This document shows, one piece after another, positions 1-6,333 of a DNA stretch of 14,271 nt. Position 1 is the stretch's first letter. Every line of letters starts with the position of its first letter. Source of the DNA: an uncultured Fimbriimonadales bacterium (lineage in GTDB: Bacteria; Armatimonadota; Fimbriimonadia; Fimbriimonadales; GBS-DC). Both the position numbers and the translations under genes were made by a program. The stretch spans positions 1-14,271 of the forward strand of contig CALGZO010000261.1 in assembly GCA_937934465.1 (NCBI GenBank), in the 5' to 3' direction. The notes beneath the pieces were generated by a model, which was not told where the DNA came from, made no database searches, and saw only the letters and a list, made by a program, of their open reading frames with translations.

Positions 1-2
1 GC

Positions 3-416
3 ACCAGCGAGCAAGTGGAATGGTTCTCTAATCAGGTGCTGTGGGGAATTGGCGGAGAGAAGTCGGATGTGATTATCCTCACGCGTGACTTGGAAACAGG
101 GTTCAGGCGTCGAGCAATCATTATCGAACTGAAGAAAGATAGGGTGAACAACCAAGCACTCGCTCAAGTAAATACCTATGCCTACTGGGTGGCGCAGTTG
201 GTAACGGCTCATGTGAAAACCAGTTCTCCCTTTGTAATCACCCCGATCGCGATTGGACATGCCGCTTCCCGTACATCGAATCAAGAATTGTTCGAACCAT
301 CCTCCTTCGATATCCCCTACTCGCAGCCGCTGAGAATAGAAGTTGAGGCGCCACGAGTTTATGGATACATCGTTGATGAACATTCCAACACGATTCAGTT
401 GGGCAGGTTAGTGTAG
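3..416 (+). CDS. PD-(D/E)XK nuclease-family protein, 5' end outside window
   Basis: The frame is open to the left edge, so this is the C-terminal part of a longer protein; the GTG at 15 is only the first possible start inside the window. Counting from that GTG, the visible core is Asp18 in GGEKSDVII, Glu38 and Lys40 in AIIIELKKD, and Gln51 in ALAQVNTYAYWV. This is the D...ExK...Q layout of the restriction-endonuclease-like fold, in the style of NucS/DUF91 C-terminal domains. Members are Mg-dependent DNA nucleases in repair, restriction or mobile elements; the specific role here cannot be told. The sequence looks more A/T-rich than the core genes downstream, which hints at horizontal acquisition. 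It ends 18 nt before an NrdJ tail fragment that lies in the same frame. The fold is fairly sure from the motif; the function is not. Confidence 0.65.
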   Translation, partial: TSEQVEWFSNQVLWGIGGEKSDVIILTRDLETGFRRRAIIIELKKDRVNNQALAQVNTYAYWVAQLVTAHVKTSSPFVITPIAIGHAASRTSNQELFEPSSFDIPYSQPLRIEVEAPRVYGYIVDEHSNTIQLGRLV

Positions 417-434
417 GCAAGAGCATACCGCTGA

Positions 435-533
435 CAAGGTGCGCCGCCCTGCCCGAACTGTGGGATGATTATGGTGCGCACGGGCGCGTGCTACAGCTGC
501 TATAACTGCGGCGTCTCGTTCGGGTGCGGATAG
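435..533 (+). pseudogene. nrdJ: Orphan C-terminal tail of B12-dependent ribonucleotide reductase (NrdJ fragment)
   Basis: Reading from 435 gives QGAPPCPNCG, then MIMVRTGACYSCYNCGV, and ends in SFGCG before TAG at 531-533. The GxAPPCPxCG...VRxGxCYxCxNCG pattern is the cysteine-rich C-terminal segment of class II (adenosylcobalamin-dependent) ribonucleotide reductases, whose C-terminal cysteines help re-reduce the active site. Only this tail is present. An in-frame TGA lies at 432-434 and the upstream nuclease ends at 416 in the same frame, so no NrdJ body is attached. There is no start codon before the CPNC motif. I therefore call it a remnant, the far side of an insertion or recombination into the 3' end of nrdJ. 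The rest of nrdJ might exist upstream of the window. Confidence 0.75.
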
Positions 534-590
534 GAACTTTACTTGGGGAGCCGATTGCGCGGTTAGAGGTGTGGTTGTCCAGTAAATTTG

Positions 591-599
591 GGGTATCAT
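591..599 (+). promoter_or_regulatory. Candidate -10 element for the beta-propeller gene
   Basis: GGGTATCAT resembles the GGGTAnnAT boxes seen before other genes in this window, with TATCAT (594-599) as the hexamer. A transcript would begin near 606, giving a leader of about 45 nt before the SD-led ATG at 650. No convincing -35 at 16-18 nt spacing is seen; TTGTCC at 575-580 is only 13 nt away. Confidence 0.35.
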
Positions 600-607
600 A
601 AATCGGA

Positions 608-625
608 CGGCGCGCTGCTGCGCCG
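608..625 (+). other. Small hairpin in the 5' leader of the beta-propeller gene
   Basis: CGGCGC (608-613) and GCGCCG (620-625) form a perfect 6-bp GC stem with a 6-nt loop. It lies between the candidate promoter and the SD (GGAGGT, 639-644). It may stabilise the mRNA leader; it lacks a U-tract, so termination is unlikely. Confidence 0.3.
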
Positions 626-649
626 CGTCTGTGTGAATGGAGGTGAACC

Positions 650-2677
650 ATGCGTAAAGTCACGAGATACTGCTTGGTGTTAGTGGCTACAGTGGGGATG
701 GCTGTTGGCACTTCACAAGCGCAATCGTCCGCGCTTGAGGTGGAGTGGCGTCAATTCCCCAATTATGGCAATAGCCCAACTTTTTCCCCTGACGGCACGA
801 TGTTTGCGACGGCGTGGAATGGGATGGTCTATGTCTACGCGCTGCCTCACTGGGTTCCCCAGTATTCGTTCCGCGTACCGAGCGTGCGTGTTTGTCGTTT
901 CTCGCCCGACGGTCGTTTCTTAGCGACGCTGGGCACCGACGGCATTGCGCGACTGTGGGATGTGTCCAACTGGACGCTTCAGCAAACCTTCTCTGTGGCG
1001 CCCGAGCCAGGAATTAGACTTCAGTTTGATCGGCTCGGTCGGCGTCTGGCGGTCATGGGCTACGGTGTGCGCGTGTGGGATGTCGATACTCGAACGCTGC
1101 TCTATGAAAACACGGCGATATCGGGCTTTCAGTTTGACTTGTCTCCGAACGGGCGTTACATCGCGACGGAAGCGAATGTACCCGAACCTGCAGTAGCAGT
1201 TTTCGATATCGAGGCGGACACGATTGTTGCCCGTTTCACGCAATCCGAGGGGCTGCAGCTGCAGGCAATTGCCTTTTCACCTGATGGAAACACCTTGGCG
1301 TTTACCAACCGCAATCAGACTTTTTTGGTAGACACGGGTACTTGGCGCATTCGGGCGCAGTTCATCGATTGGACTCAGGTCAGTGGTTATTGGGCTTTGG
1401 CGTTCTCGCCGGATAACCAGACACTGTACGCGGTTGGCGGTTATGGCTCCGAGAACAACCAGACGGTCTACCCTCTGAGGATACGGCGCGCCAGCAACGG
1501 GGCGTTGATTCGCAGCGCCTACCTCAGTCCGCGCGTGCGCGATAGCTTGGCGGTTAGCCCTGATGGGGAGTGGGTTGCGTTAGGGAGCGTTGTATTGGAG
1601 GCGTATCATACGCCGACCCACACACTGCACACCTTTAGTGAGTTTATGGATCCCGCTTACGATATCGCGATTGCACCATCGGGCTTATGGTACGCGACAG
1701 CCGACTCGTTGCGTTGGGCGTCTCGGCGCGACATACGCACTGGCATACGCGCCTACCGTACGCCCGAAGGCGGGCATATCCAGACCGCGCTCGCCGTTGC
1801 TATCTCGCCCGACGAGACGCGCCTTGCAACTGGCGGGCAGGACTCGCGCATCTGCCTATGGGATGCGGCGACGGGTGCGCTGGAGCGCATTATCACGGGG
1901 AGCCTCGGACCTGTGTTGTGTGTGGCGTTTCTGGGGGATGGCTCCACCCTGCTTTCTGTGGGGGCTGATGGGTTCATTCGCCTCTGGTCGGCAGAGACAG
2001 GCGTCCAACTTCGCTCGGTGGCGTTAGGGATGCAGATTCACGCGGCGCGCCTTTCGGCAAACAAGGAGTGGCTGGTCATCGGCGGTCAAGATCGGCGCGT
2101 GCGCCTGTTCCGCGTGAGCGACCTGACACAAGTTGCCCAGCTCGCTCAGCTGCCTGAGATTCCTAACAGTGTCGCCATCTCGCCGCGCGGCGAGCGAGTC
2201 GCCATAGGGCTAACGAACGGCGCCCTGCTGTTGGTGGACGCGCCCAGCATGACGGTGCGCAGCGAGAGACGCTACAACGCTTCGCCGCTGCGCCTCGCGT
2301 TCGCGCCTGACGGGCGCCATCTGGTCCTCGGCGGCAGCCGCCTCGACCGACTGGTGTTCTTAGACACTCACACGAACACCGTCGTTTTTGAAACCGAATA
2401 TGAGATTGCCAGTGGCGTCTCGGTACTGACTTTCACGCCCACAGGTCGCTCGCTAATCTTCGCACGCAGCGACACAGCCCATCTGCGCGTGCGCAACCCC
2501 GTATACCGTTCGGGCGATGTGAACCAGGATGGCTGTGTGGACGACGCCGACTTGCTGGAGCTGTTGCTGGCGTTTGGCAATACAGGCGTGGAGTTAGCCG
2601 CCGATATAAACGACGACGGCATAGTGGACGACGCTGACTTGCTGACCGTGCTGTTCCACTTCGGCAGCGGCTGCTAA
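650..2677 (+). CDS. Secreted WD40-like beta-propeller protein with dockerin-like C-terminal tail
   Basis: A 675-aa protein starting with a clear signal peptide (residues 1-24, ending GTSQA before QSS). The body to about residue 610 is a chain of WD40/YVTN-type blades, seen as repeats of (F/I)SPDGxxLAT followed by xxxLWD, for example FSPDGRFLATLGTDGIARLWD and DSRICLWDAATG, so one or two beta-propellers. Residues 622-675 hold two calcium-loop repeats, GDVNQDGCVDDADLLELL and ADINDDGIVDDADLLTVL, the duplicated loop-helix layout of a type I dockerin. C629 and C675 could form a clasping disulfide; this is inference. The ATG at 650 has a strong GGAGGT SD 5 nt upstream. Dockerins bind cohesins in cellulosomes, but similar tails occur widely on extracellular proteins of environmental bacteria without cellulosomes, and no cohesin is seen here. 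It is probably an exported or cell-surface binding protein with unknown ligand. Confidence 0.85.
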   Translation: MRKVTRYCLVLVATVGMAVGTSQAQSSALEVEWRQFPNYGNSPTFSPDGTMFATAWNGMVYVYALPHWVPQYSFRVPSVRVCRFSPDGRFLATLGTDGIARLWDVSNWTLQQTFSVAPEPGIRLQFDRLGRRLAVMGYGVRVWDVDTRTLLYENTAISGFQFDLSPNGRYIATEANVPEPAVAVFDIEADTIVARFTQSEGLQLQAIAFSPDGNTLAFTNRNQTFLVDTGTWRIRAQFIDWTQVSGYWALAFSPDNQTLYAVGGYGSENNQTVYPLRIRRASNGALIRSAYLSPRVRDSLAVSPDGEWVALGSVVLEAYHTPTHTLHTFSEFMDPAYDIAIAPSGLWYATADSLRWASRRDIRTGIRAYRTPEGGHIQTALAVAISPDETRLATGGQDSRICLWDAATGALERIITGSLGPVLCVAFLGDGSTLLSVGADGFIRLWSAETGVQLRSVALGMQIHAARLSANKEWLVIGGQDRRVRLFRVSDLTQVAQLAQLPEIPNSVAISPRGERVAIGLTNGALLLVDAPSMTVRSERRYNASPLRLAFAPDGRHLVLGGSRLDRLVFLDTHTNTVVFETEYEIASGVSVLTFTPTGRSLIFARSDTAHLRVRNPVYRSGDVNQDGCVDDADLLELLLAFGNTGVELAADINDDGIVDDADLLTVLFHFGSGC

Positions 2678-2678
2678 A

Positions 2679-2712
2679 GCAGGTGCGACGACAGAAATGT
2701 CGTCGCACCTGC
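2679..2712. terminator. Bidirectional hairpin between convergent genes
   Basis: A perfect inverted repeat: left arm 2679-2693 (GCAGGTGCGACGACA), GAAA loop 2694-2697, right arm 2698-2712. The stem is 15 bp and the loop is a GNRA-type tetraloop on the plus strand. It sits in the 40-nt gap between the stop codons of two convergent genes (2677 and 2718), so it can serve both. Neither side has a strong T-run, so it may act as a barrier or 3'-end stabiliser as much as a classical intrinsic terminator. Confidence 0.75.
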
Positions 2713-2717
2713 ATCAC

Positions 2718-3833
2718 TTAAATGCGCACACGACGCCGCAACGCCAGCCCGACTACACCTACTCCTAACGCAAGCAGCGAAGCAGGTTCTGGAATCGTGT
2801 CCAGCAAGAACCCCTCCTGAATGCGTGTTTCAGGATTAATCCCAATCCCGACGATGTAGCGTCCGTCGGGAGAGATGCCTGTGGCGCGAATGAGGCGACC
2901 TTCAGGGGCTAATAGGTAGGCGTAAGCCTCTTGTAGGTCTATCATTCCGTGCGTTTCCGTCCACAGAAACGCGCGCTCTTGCAGGCTGGGCTGATGCAGG
3001 GAGCCGCCCACCACACGACGTCCGTTCGCGCTGATGGCTATGGCTGTGCTTGCGCCCCCTAAAGTGCCCAGGTCTTCAATCACACCGTCTACCCAGCGCA
3101 CGGCGCGGAAGGACCCGCTGGGAAGATTTGCAATGCCCACAATAATTCGCCCATCGCCGGACACGTCTAAAGCTCTTCCTGTCGCGTTCGAGCCGCTATG
3201 CAAGAGTGGCAGCAGTTGCACTTCTCCGTCTTGCCAGCGGAAAGGATGCGAAGACATATTCGAGGCGGCAGCGAACCCCACGACCACCGAGCCGTTGGCA
3301 GAGACCGCCGTGGCGTTGCCGAACCACGCAGTGGGAAAGCCTTCCAGGCGCTGTGCGCCCGTCGCAGCCGTCCAACGGAACGGCGCGCTATTGGCGAGGC
3401 CCACGATCACGGAGCCGTCCGCCGATACCCCGTTGGCTCGCGCAGGCGAATCCGCGCCTAAATCGACCGCGCTGGCGTCGTCCACCCACTGTACCGCACG
3501 GCTGCCCGCTTCCGTGTACCTGGAAGTGCCTACAATCACGCGCCCATTCGCCGAAATCGCGAACGCCTCGCTGGAGTTGCCGCCTGCAAGCGTCCCCAAA
3601 TCCTGGATGCCGCCGTCGCGCGTCCAGCGAAAAGCGCGACGCTGACCGCCCGCAGTAAATGTCCAGCCGATTACTGTCCCGTCCGCCGAGACACCTAACG
3701 CCTCGCTCGAATTCCCACCGAAAGTGCCCGTCCAATACAGGCGCGGGTTATCGGCATAGAGTACCCAACTACTGATCAGCAACAAGCCCAGCACGGCTCC
3801 CAACCGCCGTGCGCTATGTCCCAGAAACATCAT
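2718..3833 (-). CDS. HAF-repeat PEP-CTERM sorted surface protein
   Basis: A 371-aa exported protein. Residues 1-27 are a signal peptide (MMFLGHSARRLGAVLGLLLI, ending VLYA). The body is about seven repeats of the type A(I/V)SANGxxVVG...(A/P)FRW, characteristic of the HAF-family extracellular repeat. The C-terminus is a textbook PEP-CTERM sorting signal: PEPASLLALGVGVVGLALRR (PEP motif, hydrophobic helix, arginine cluster) at residues 348-367, followed by VRI. In PEP-CTERM bacteria this tail is processed by an exosortase; none is in this window. I chose the ATG at 3833 because AAAGGAGG lies 9 nt upstream and the signal peptide follows directly; an upstream in-frame ATG at 3869 adds 12 non-signal residues and has no SD. 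The repeat structure suggests a beta-propeller-like surface or biofilm protein; the ligand is unknown. Confidence 0.88.
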   Translation of the reverse strand: MMFLGHSARRLGAVLGLLLISSWVLYADNPRLYWTGTFGGNSSEALGVSADGTVIGWTFTAGGQRRAFRWTRDGGIQDLGTLAGGNSSEAFAISANGRVIVGTSRYTEAGSRAVQWVDDASAVDLGADSPARANGVSADGSVIVGLANSAPFRWTAATGAQRLEGFPTAWFGNATAVSANGSVVVGFAAASNMSSHPFRWQDGEVQLLPLLHSGSNATGRALDVSGDGRIIVGIANLPSGSFRAVRWVDGVIEDLGTLGGASTAIAISANGRRVVGGSLHQPSLQERAFLWTETHGMIDLQEAYAYLLAPEGRLIRATGISPDGRYIVGIGINPETRIQEGFLLDTIPEPASLLALGVGVVGLALRRRVRI

Positions 3834-3884
3834 CGTCGGTTTCCTCCTTTCGGGGGAGTTCCCCAACAATAAATACGCTCAAGG

Positions 3885-3890
3885 ATTGTA
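3885..3890 (-). promoter_or_regulatory. Candidate -10 box for the PEP-CTERM gene
   Basis: On the minus strand TATACAAT includes TACAAT at 3890-3885, in the 115-nt gap after the glycosidase-like gene. A start near 3878 would give a leader of about 45 nt that includes the AAAGGAGG SD (3843-3850) and a short GGGG-AACT-CCCC hairpin. The -35 is weak. The gene could also be read from the operon upstream. Confidence 0.35.
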
Positions 3891-3948
3891 TATTCCTGCA
3901 GATAAATCGTCCCAGTGCCGTTCAGTGAATCAACTTAGTGGTGCTTCC

Positions 3949-6333
3949 CTATAATCGCGGCGGCAGGACGCCAACAGGCTGCACGCCGACAGGGGCGACC
4001 AGAATCACATCCCACTCGGTGTGATGAGGGGGCTGGGGCGCGTCGGGCGTCCAGCGCAGGCGCAGTCGGTACTCGCCTTGAGAAAGGGGCGCATTGCCCA
4101 GCGGCAGCCAGTAGCAGTTCTCGGCGTAGCGGCTGACGGCGCGTTCAGGGTTGAGCGTCGCGACTCCTTCGGCGATGGGTTTGGCGTTCGCTTCGTCCGA
4201 CACGGGCAGCACCTGCCACGCCGCCTGACCCGACGGCTTCCCGCGCACGGCAAGCCATAGCGTGTAAGTTTGCGTCTCGCGCAGCGCGAGGGTGTAGGTC
4301 GCCGACGCGCTCTCGATTGGCATGGGCGTGTTCAGCCACAGCGTCGCGCCGCCGCTCATGGCGACATCGCGTCGCACCGCGCCGAACTCATGCTCGCGTG
4401 CGCTCTCCGCTTCGATCCAGCGGTAGGACTGGTAAGCGCGCTCCATCTCGAACCAGTTGCTGCGCACCAGCGCGAAGCCCTGCGCAGGGTTGCGCCGATA
4501 GACGCTCAGCGCATTATCGAAGTTGAACTTCAGCACGGCGGCGTCCTGCCCAGCCGGGTTGCCCCGCTTGGCAAGCTCGGCGATGCGCGCTGTCCAGTCA
4601 TCGATGCTGGTCTCGCAGATGGGTTCGCTCTGAAAGCCGCGCACGCGCACGGGAACCGCGCCGACGCGCAGGCGCACGGTGTCGCCCCGAATGTCCAGGC
4701 GCACAGGCTCGCCGTTCAGGTCGAACGCTGTCAGGGGGGCGCGGTCGAAGCGGCGCAGGCGGATTTCGCGCTCGCCCTGCGTGAGCCACAGGCACAGCTC
4801 CAGCTGGCGCGTGATTTGCAGGTTGCCCTGCGCGTCCAGCGTGCGCACCTCCGTTCCGCGCTGGAATCCGTGAATCTCGAAGCCCCACAAAAGCGGCTGC
4901 AGGTCGGGCTGGTCGCTGGGCGTCCACCAGCCGCTCCGATATTGGGAAATCTCCGTTAGCCCCCACAGCGCGCGTGGGAAGGGCAACAGCGCAGGCGCGT
5001 CGGGTGGGGCGTCCGTCTGCTGCAGCGTCTGCCACGCCGACGCCTGAAACTCGGCGGGCAACTGCCAATAGATTCGCTCGATGCCCATACCGCGTGCGAA
5101 ATTCTGGAACAGGCTGGCGCGTTCGGCGTCGTCGCCTGCCCATTCCAGAATCACGGCTTGCAGCGGCGCGTTCAGCGTCTCACGGCGCAGGCTCTCCAGC
5201 AGCAGTTGCGTGCGCCATGCATCGCGCTGCGCGGCGGGCATCCGCCATGCGATGGGCGTCGGCGGGTCGGTGAAGGCGTTGGGCAGGGGCAGTTCGGCAG
5301 GGTTCGGCGCGGTCTGCAACGCCATAAACTCCGCGTCGGGCGTGTGGGCGCGCAACGCGCGGCGCAACCCCTCCAGCAATCGCTGCGCACGCTCCGCAAG
5401 AAACGCTTGCCAGTCGTCCCAGAAACGGCTGCGGTTGGGGGTTACCTCCTGCGGTTTGACCGAGCCGTCGCGCGCGAGCAGGATGGGCAGCCCGCGTCCC
5501 TCGCGCCACAGCGGCATCAGCTGCGCCGCCTGCTCGTGGCGTTCCAGCTTCACGCTCACATCCCACGCGCGTTCCAACTCGGTCAGGTCGGGGTAGCGCG
5601 TCTTCAGAAACGCGAGCCACTCGGCTTGGGCGACCGCGCTTGGGGGCAGGGCGCACACGCTCAGCGGTTCCCACTCCCACGGCGCAATCCAGCCCTGAAA
5701 GTTCGTTTTGGGGGCGCGTCGGCGCAGTAAACCGAGCAGCGCGTCGCGATGGGCGTCCCAACCTTCCCATAGGTCGGGCAGGGCGCGTCGGCGCAGGGGG
5801 TACAGCAGCAGCACGCTCTCGGCGCTGTCGCCAATCGCCGTCATCGCGCGCCCGTTGCTGAGTTCCAGCAGCGTGTGCAGGCGCAGGAACGGCGCGTCGC
5901 GCGGCGAGACCGCCAGCCACGCACGCTCGGCGTCGGGGATTTGGATGGGGTAGACCCCGTCGGCGTTGCCCGAAATCCGATACCGTTCGGGGGCGATTTG
6001 CCAACCGTCGGCGCGCGGCGGCTCAGGCAGCCATACGCGCCAACGCAGCCCCGATTGTTCCGCCGCGTCCACCAGCGCATCCCAGCGTTCGGGCGCGGGC
6101 AGCTCCGCCAAGCGCACCAACACCTCCGCCACGCCCTGCGCTTTCAGGCGGCTCAGCGTCTCGGCAAAGGTTTCGGGCGCGTAGTCCACCGCCGCGCCGA
6201 GCGTCGGCTTCGGTTCGGCAGGGGGCGTCTGCGCCCACGCAACACTGAGCGCGAGCCACACCGCCCCAATCGCCGCCCAGAACCTTCCGATTGCCGACGG
6301 GGAGCGATGGGTTGGCGATTGGAAACTCGTCAT
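3949..6333 (-). CDS. Secreted GH42-like TIM-barrel glycosidase-related protein with C-terminal CBM-like domain
   Basis: A 794-aa protein with a signal peptide (residues about 12-34, cleavage after SVAWA). Residues about 44-430 look like a TIM barrel. The segment AEWLAFLKTRYPDLTELERAW (237-257) matches the F.xWL+.+Y.(d)l..LN.AW signature that follows the acid/base region of GH42-type beta-galactosidases. The usual NE pair just before it appears as PWEWEPLS (218-225), so the acid/base residue is uncertain and activity may be lost or changed. A second candidate acidic residue is E397 in AVILEWAG. Residues about 639-785 start WIEAESA, like CBM6/CBM35 beta-sandwich carbohydrate-binding modules. 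The ATG at 6333 overlaps the ligase stop by one base (TGATG), implying translational coupling. An in-frame start at 6564 would lie wholly inside the ligase gene and precede the signal peptide, so I reject it. The substrate is unknown. Confidence 0.6.
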   Translation of the reverse strand: MTSFQSPTHRSPSAIGRFWAAIGAVWLALSVAWAQTPPAEPKPTLGAAVDYAPETFAETLSRLKAQGVAEVLVRLAELPAPERWDALVDAAEQSGLRWRVWLPEPPRADGWQIAPERYRISGNADGVYPIQIPDAERAWLAVSPRDAPFLRLHTLLELSNGRAMTAIGDSAESVLLLYPLRRRALPDLWEGWDAHRDALLGLLRRRAPKTNFQGWIAPWEWEPLSVCALPPSAVAQAEWLAFLKTRYPDLTELERAWDVSVKLERHEQAAQLMPLWREGRGLPILLARDGSVKPQEVTPNRSRFWDDWQAFLAERAQRLLEGLRRALRAHTPDAEFMALQTAPNPAELPLPNAFTDPPTPIAWRMPAAQRDAWRTQLLLESLRRETLNAPLQAVILEWAGDDAERASLFQNFARGMGIERIYWQLPAEFQASAWQTLQQTDAPPDAPALLPFPRALWGLTEISQYRSGWWTPSDQPDLQPLLWGFEIHGFQRGTEVRTLDAQGNLQITRQLELCLWLTQGEREIRLRRFDRAPLTAFDLNGEPVRLDIRGDTVRLRVGAVPVRVRGFQSEPICETSIDDWTARIAELAKRGNPAGQDAAVLKFNFDNALSVYRRNPAQGFALVRSNWFEMERAYQSYRWIEAESAREHEFGAVRRDVAMSGGATLWLNTPMPIESASATYTLALRETQTYTLWLAVRGKPSGQAAWQVLPVSDEANAKPIAEGVATLNPERAVSRYAENCYWLPLGNAPLSQGEYRLRLRWTPDAPQPPHHTEWDVILVAPVGVQPVGVLPPRL

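Noticed and set aside
3..533. Intein reading through the nuclease into the NrdJ tail
   Set aside because: Two stop codons (414-416 and 432-434) separate them and no splice-junction His-Asn/Cys motif is visible, so a working intein is excluded as the sequence stands.
3034..3645. 203-aa plus-strand open frame opposite the PEP-CTERM gene
   Set aside because: Low-complexity Pro/Ala/Arg product with no SD; it mirrors the HAF repeats on the coding strand.
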